Below, in pieces: positions 63,452-64,000 of a DNA stretch of 64,000 nt. How positions within the stretch are numbered: the stretch's first letter is position 1; every line of letters begins with the position of its first letter. A program made the position numbers and the translations under genes. The notes beneath the pieces were generated by a model. The model did no database searches, had not been told where the DNA came from, and saw only the letters and a list, made by a program, of their open reading frames with translations. The stretch is from Rhodeus uyekii (taxonomy: Eukaryota > Chordata > Actinopteri > Cypriniformes > Acheilognathidae): contig JAWRVZ010000086.1 of NCBI GenBank assembly GCA_037043235.1, positions 1,270,001-1,334,000 of the forward strand, given 5' to 3'.

Positions 63452-64000
63452 TGTCACGGTTCTGCCGCATCCGGTATAGTAATTTCTTGGTTTTGTGGCA
63501 GAGCTCTGGAACTACCGTAATGTCTCGTGTTTGATGTGTGTGCGCACGGCTTCGAGGATTCAAGCCATGTGCATGCTTGTCTGTGTAATTTCTTATGTGC
63601 GGGTGATCTGAGGTCTGATCCCGAGACTGGTCTTATCTGGTTTCGGTTTGTGTCGGGATTCGGACATTCATGACCCGTGTGTTCGTCCTTGTCACGAGCG
63701 CGCCAGCCGAGTGGTTCTTGTGCGGTCTATGTTTTGTGAGTAGGCGCGGTTCAAGCTCTGCTCGAGCCGCGTTCTCTCGGGTCTGTGTGCAGTGTTGTGA
63801 GCACGCGGTTCGTGTTTACATCAGCCGCGTGCTTTCATGTTGTGTTTTCGTGTCGCGTCTTTGTTTAATGTGAACACGTGCCGATGCGCGCATGTCTTGT
63901 CAATGTGTAACCCTCCTACCTTGTTTCCCTGCTTAACTTTGATTTGTCCCATTTGTGTTCTCATCAATTACCCTTCCTCCTGTGTGTATTTAATGTCCTC
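63452..64000 (+). mobile_element. solo LTR or LTR element, truncated by the window edge
   Basis: It starts TGTCACGGTTCTG and follows the 38597 LTR block by block (gcacggcttcgagg, gagcacgcggttcgtg, caatgtgtaaccc, gtatttaatgtcc). It is richer in CpG than the 38597 copy, suggesting a younger, less deaminated one. The 67-residue frame at 63670-63873 is LTR text. The preceding 5 bases are aaaag; the 3' duplication is outside the window. Confidence 0.75.

Larger units (their letters stand above)
47531..64000 (-). other. cntnap2 intron, 5' end beyond the window (>16.4 kb)
   Basis: No upstream exon was recognised. The intron contains three LTR-in-MITE nests (49815-50620, 54065-54655, 56440-57340), a pogo-type terminus (57346-57480), a tandem-motif repeat (58110-58355), MITE copies (52770-52885, 54845-55130, 60390-60620), paired hairpins (62448-62514) and a DIRS terminus abutting a truncated LTR (63250-64000). 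The stretches 47550-49800, 50630-52760, 52890-54060, 55140-56430, 58360-60380 and 60630-62440 show no gene. 62520-63240 is likewise empty. Confidence 0.75.

Noticed and set aside
47531..64000. Search for the preceding cntnap2 exon (CASPR region before GTPYTWWVG)
   Set aside because: No minus-strand frame with the expected cysteine-containing sequence and splice sites was seen, so the exon is taken to lie outside.

Overview
The window is vertebrate nuclear DNA, almost certainly from a bony fish and probably a cyprinid-like teleost. It is AT-rich and intron-dominated, with long microsatellites and dense mobile-element debris typical of such genomes: Tc1-like transposons, a DIRS-like retroelement, a 5S-rRNA-derived SINE, short inverted-repeat elements and solo LTRs. 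There are no bacterial-style genes, operons or CRISPR arrays.

One host gene is supported. Seven exons on the minus strand (transcript order 47374-47530, 44642-44769, 24157-24327, 11324-11542, 6246-6482, 1158-1391, 55-188) join in one uninterrupted frame through canonical GT/AG splice sites. They encode the end of the fibrinogen-like domain, a laminin G domain, an EGF-like domain and the start of the last laminin G domain of a contactin-associated protein. The protein matches CNTNAP2 (CASPR2) best: a neuronal neurexin-superfamily adhesion protein that binds contactin-2 and clusters Kv1 channels at juxtaparanodes. Together the exons cover about 426 residues, roughly 697-1123 of the approximately 1,330-residue human protein. 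The 5' exons lie beyond base 64000 and the 3' exons before base 1.

The rest is intron. By region: 1.4-6.2 kb holds a short inverted-repeat element split by a solo LTR with a perfect target duplication. 6.5-11.3 kb holds a GACA/GATA satellite and a 192-bp CA repeat close to an exon. 11.5-24.2 kb holds an interleaved duplication and a decayed DIRS-like element interrupted by a 5S-derived SINE. 24.3-44.6 kb holds retroelement remnants, two Tc1-like transposon copies (one nearly full length but dead) and two solo LTRs. 44.8-47.4 kb is a short intron with an inverted-repeat element. 47.5-64 kb holds several nested LTR-in-MITE insertions, a pogo-type terminus and a truncated LTR at the window edge.

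I found no convincing novel gene system. The most informative observations are the nested, datable insertions, the near-uniform antisense orientation of LTRs relative to the host gene, a long UG repeat just downstream of a 5' splice site, an unexplained interleaved duplication, and an unusual pair of perfect hairpins. Family assignments of repeats rest on remembered sequence patterns and were not checked by database search.
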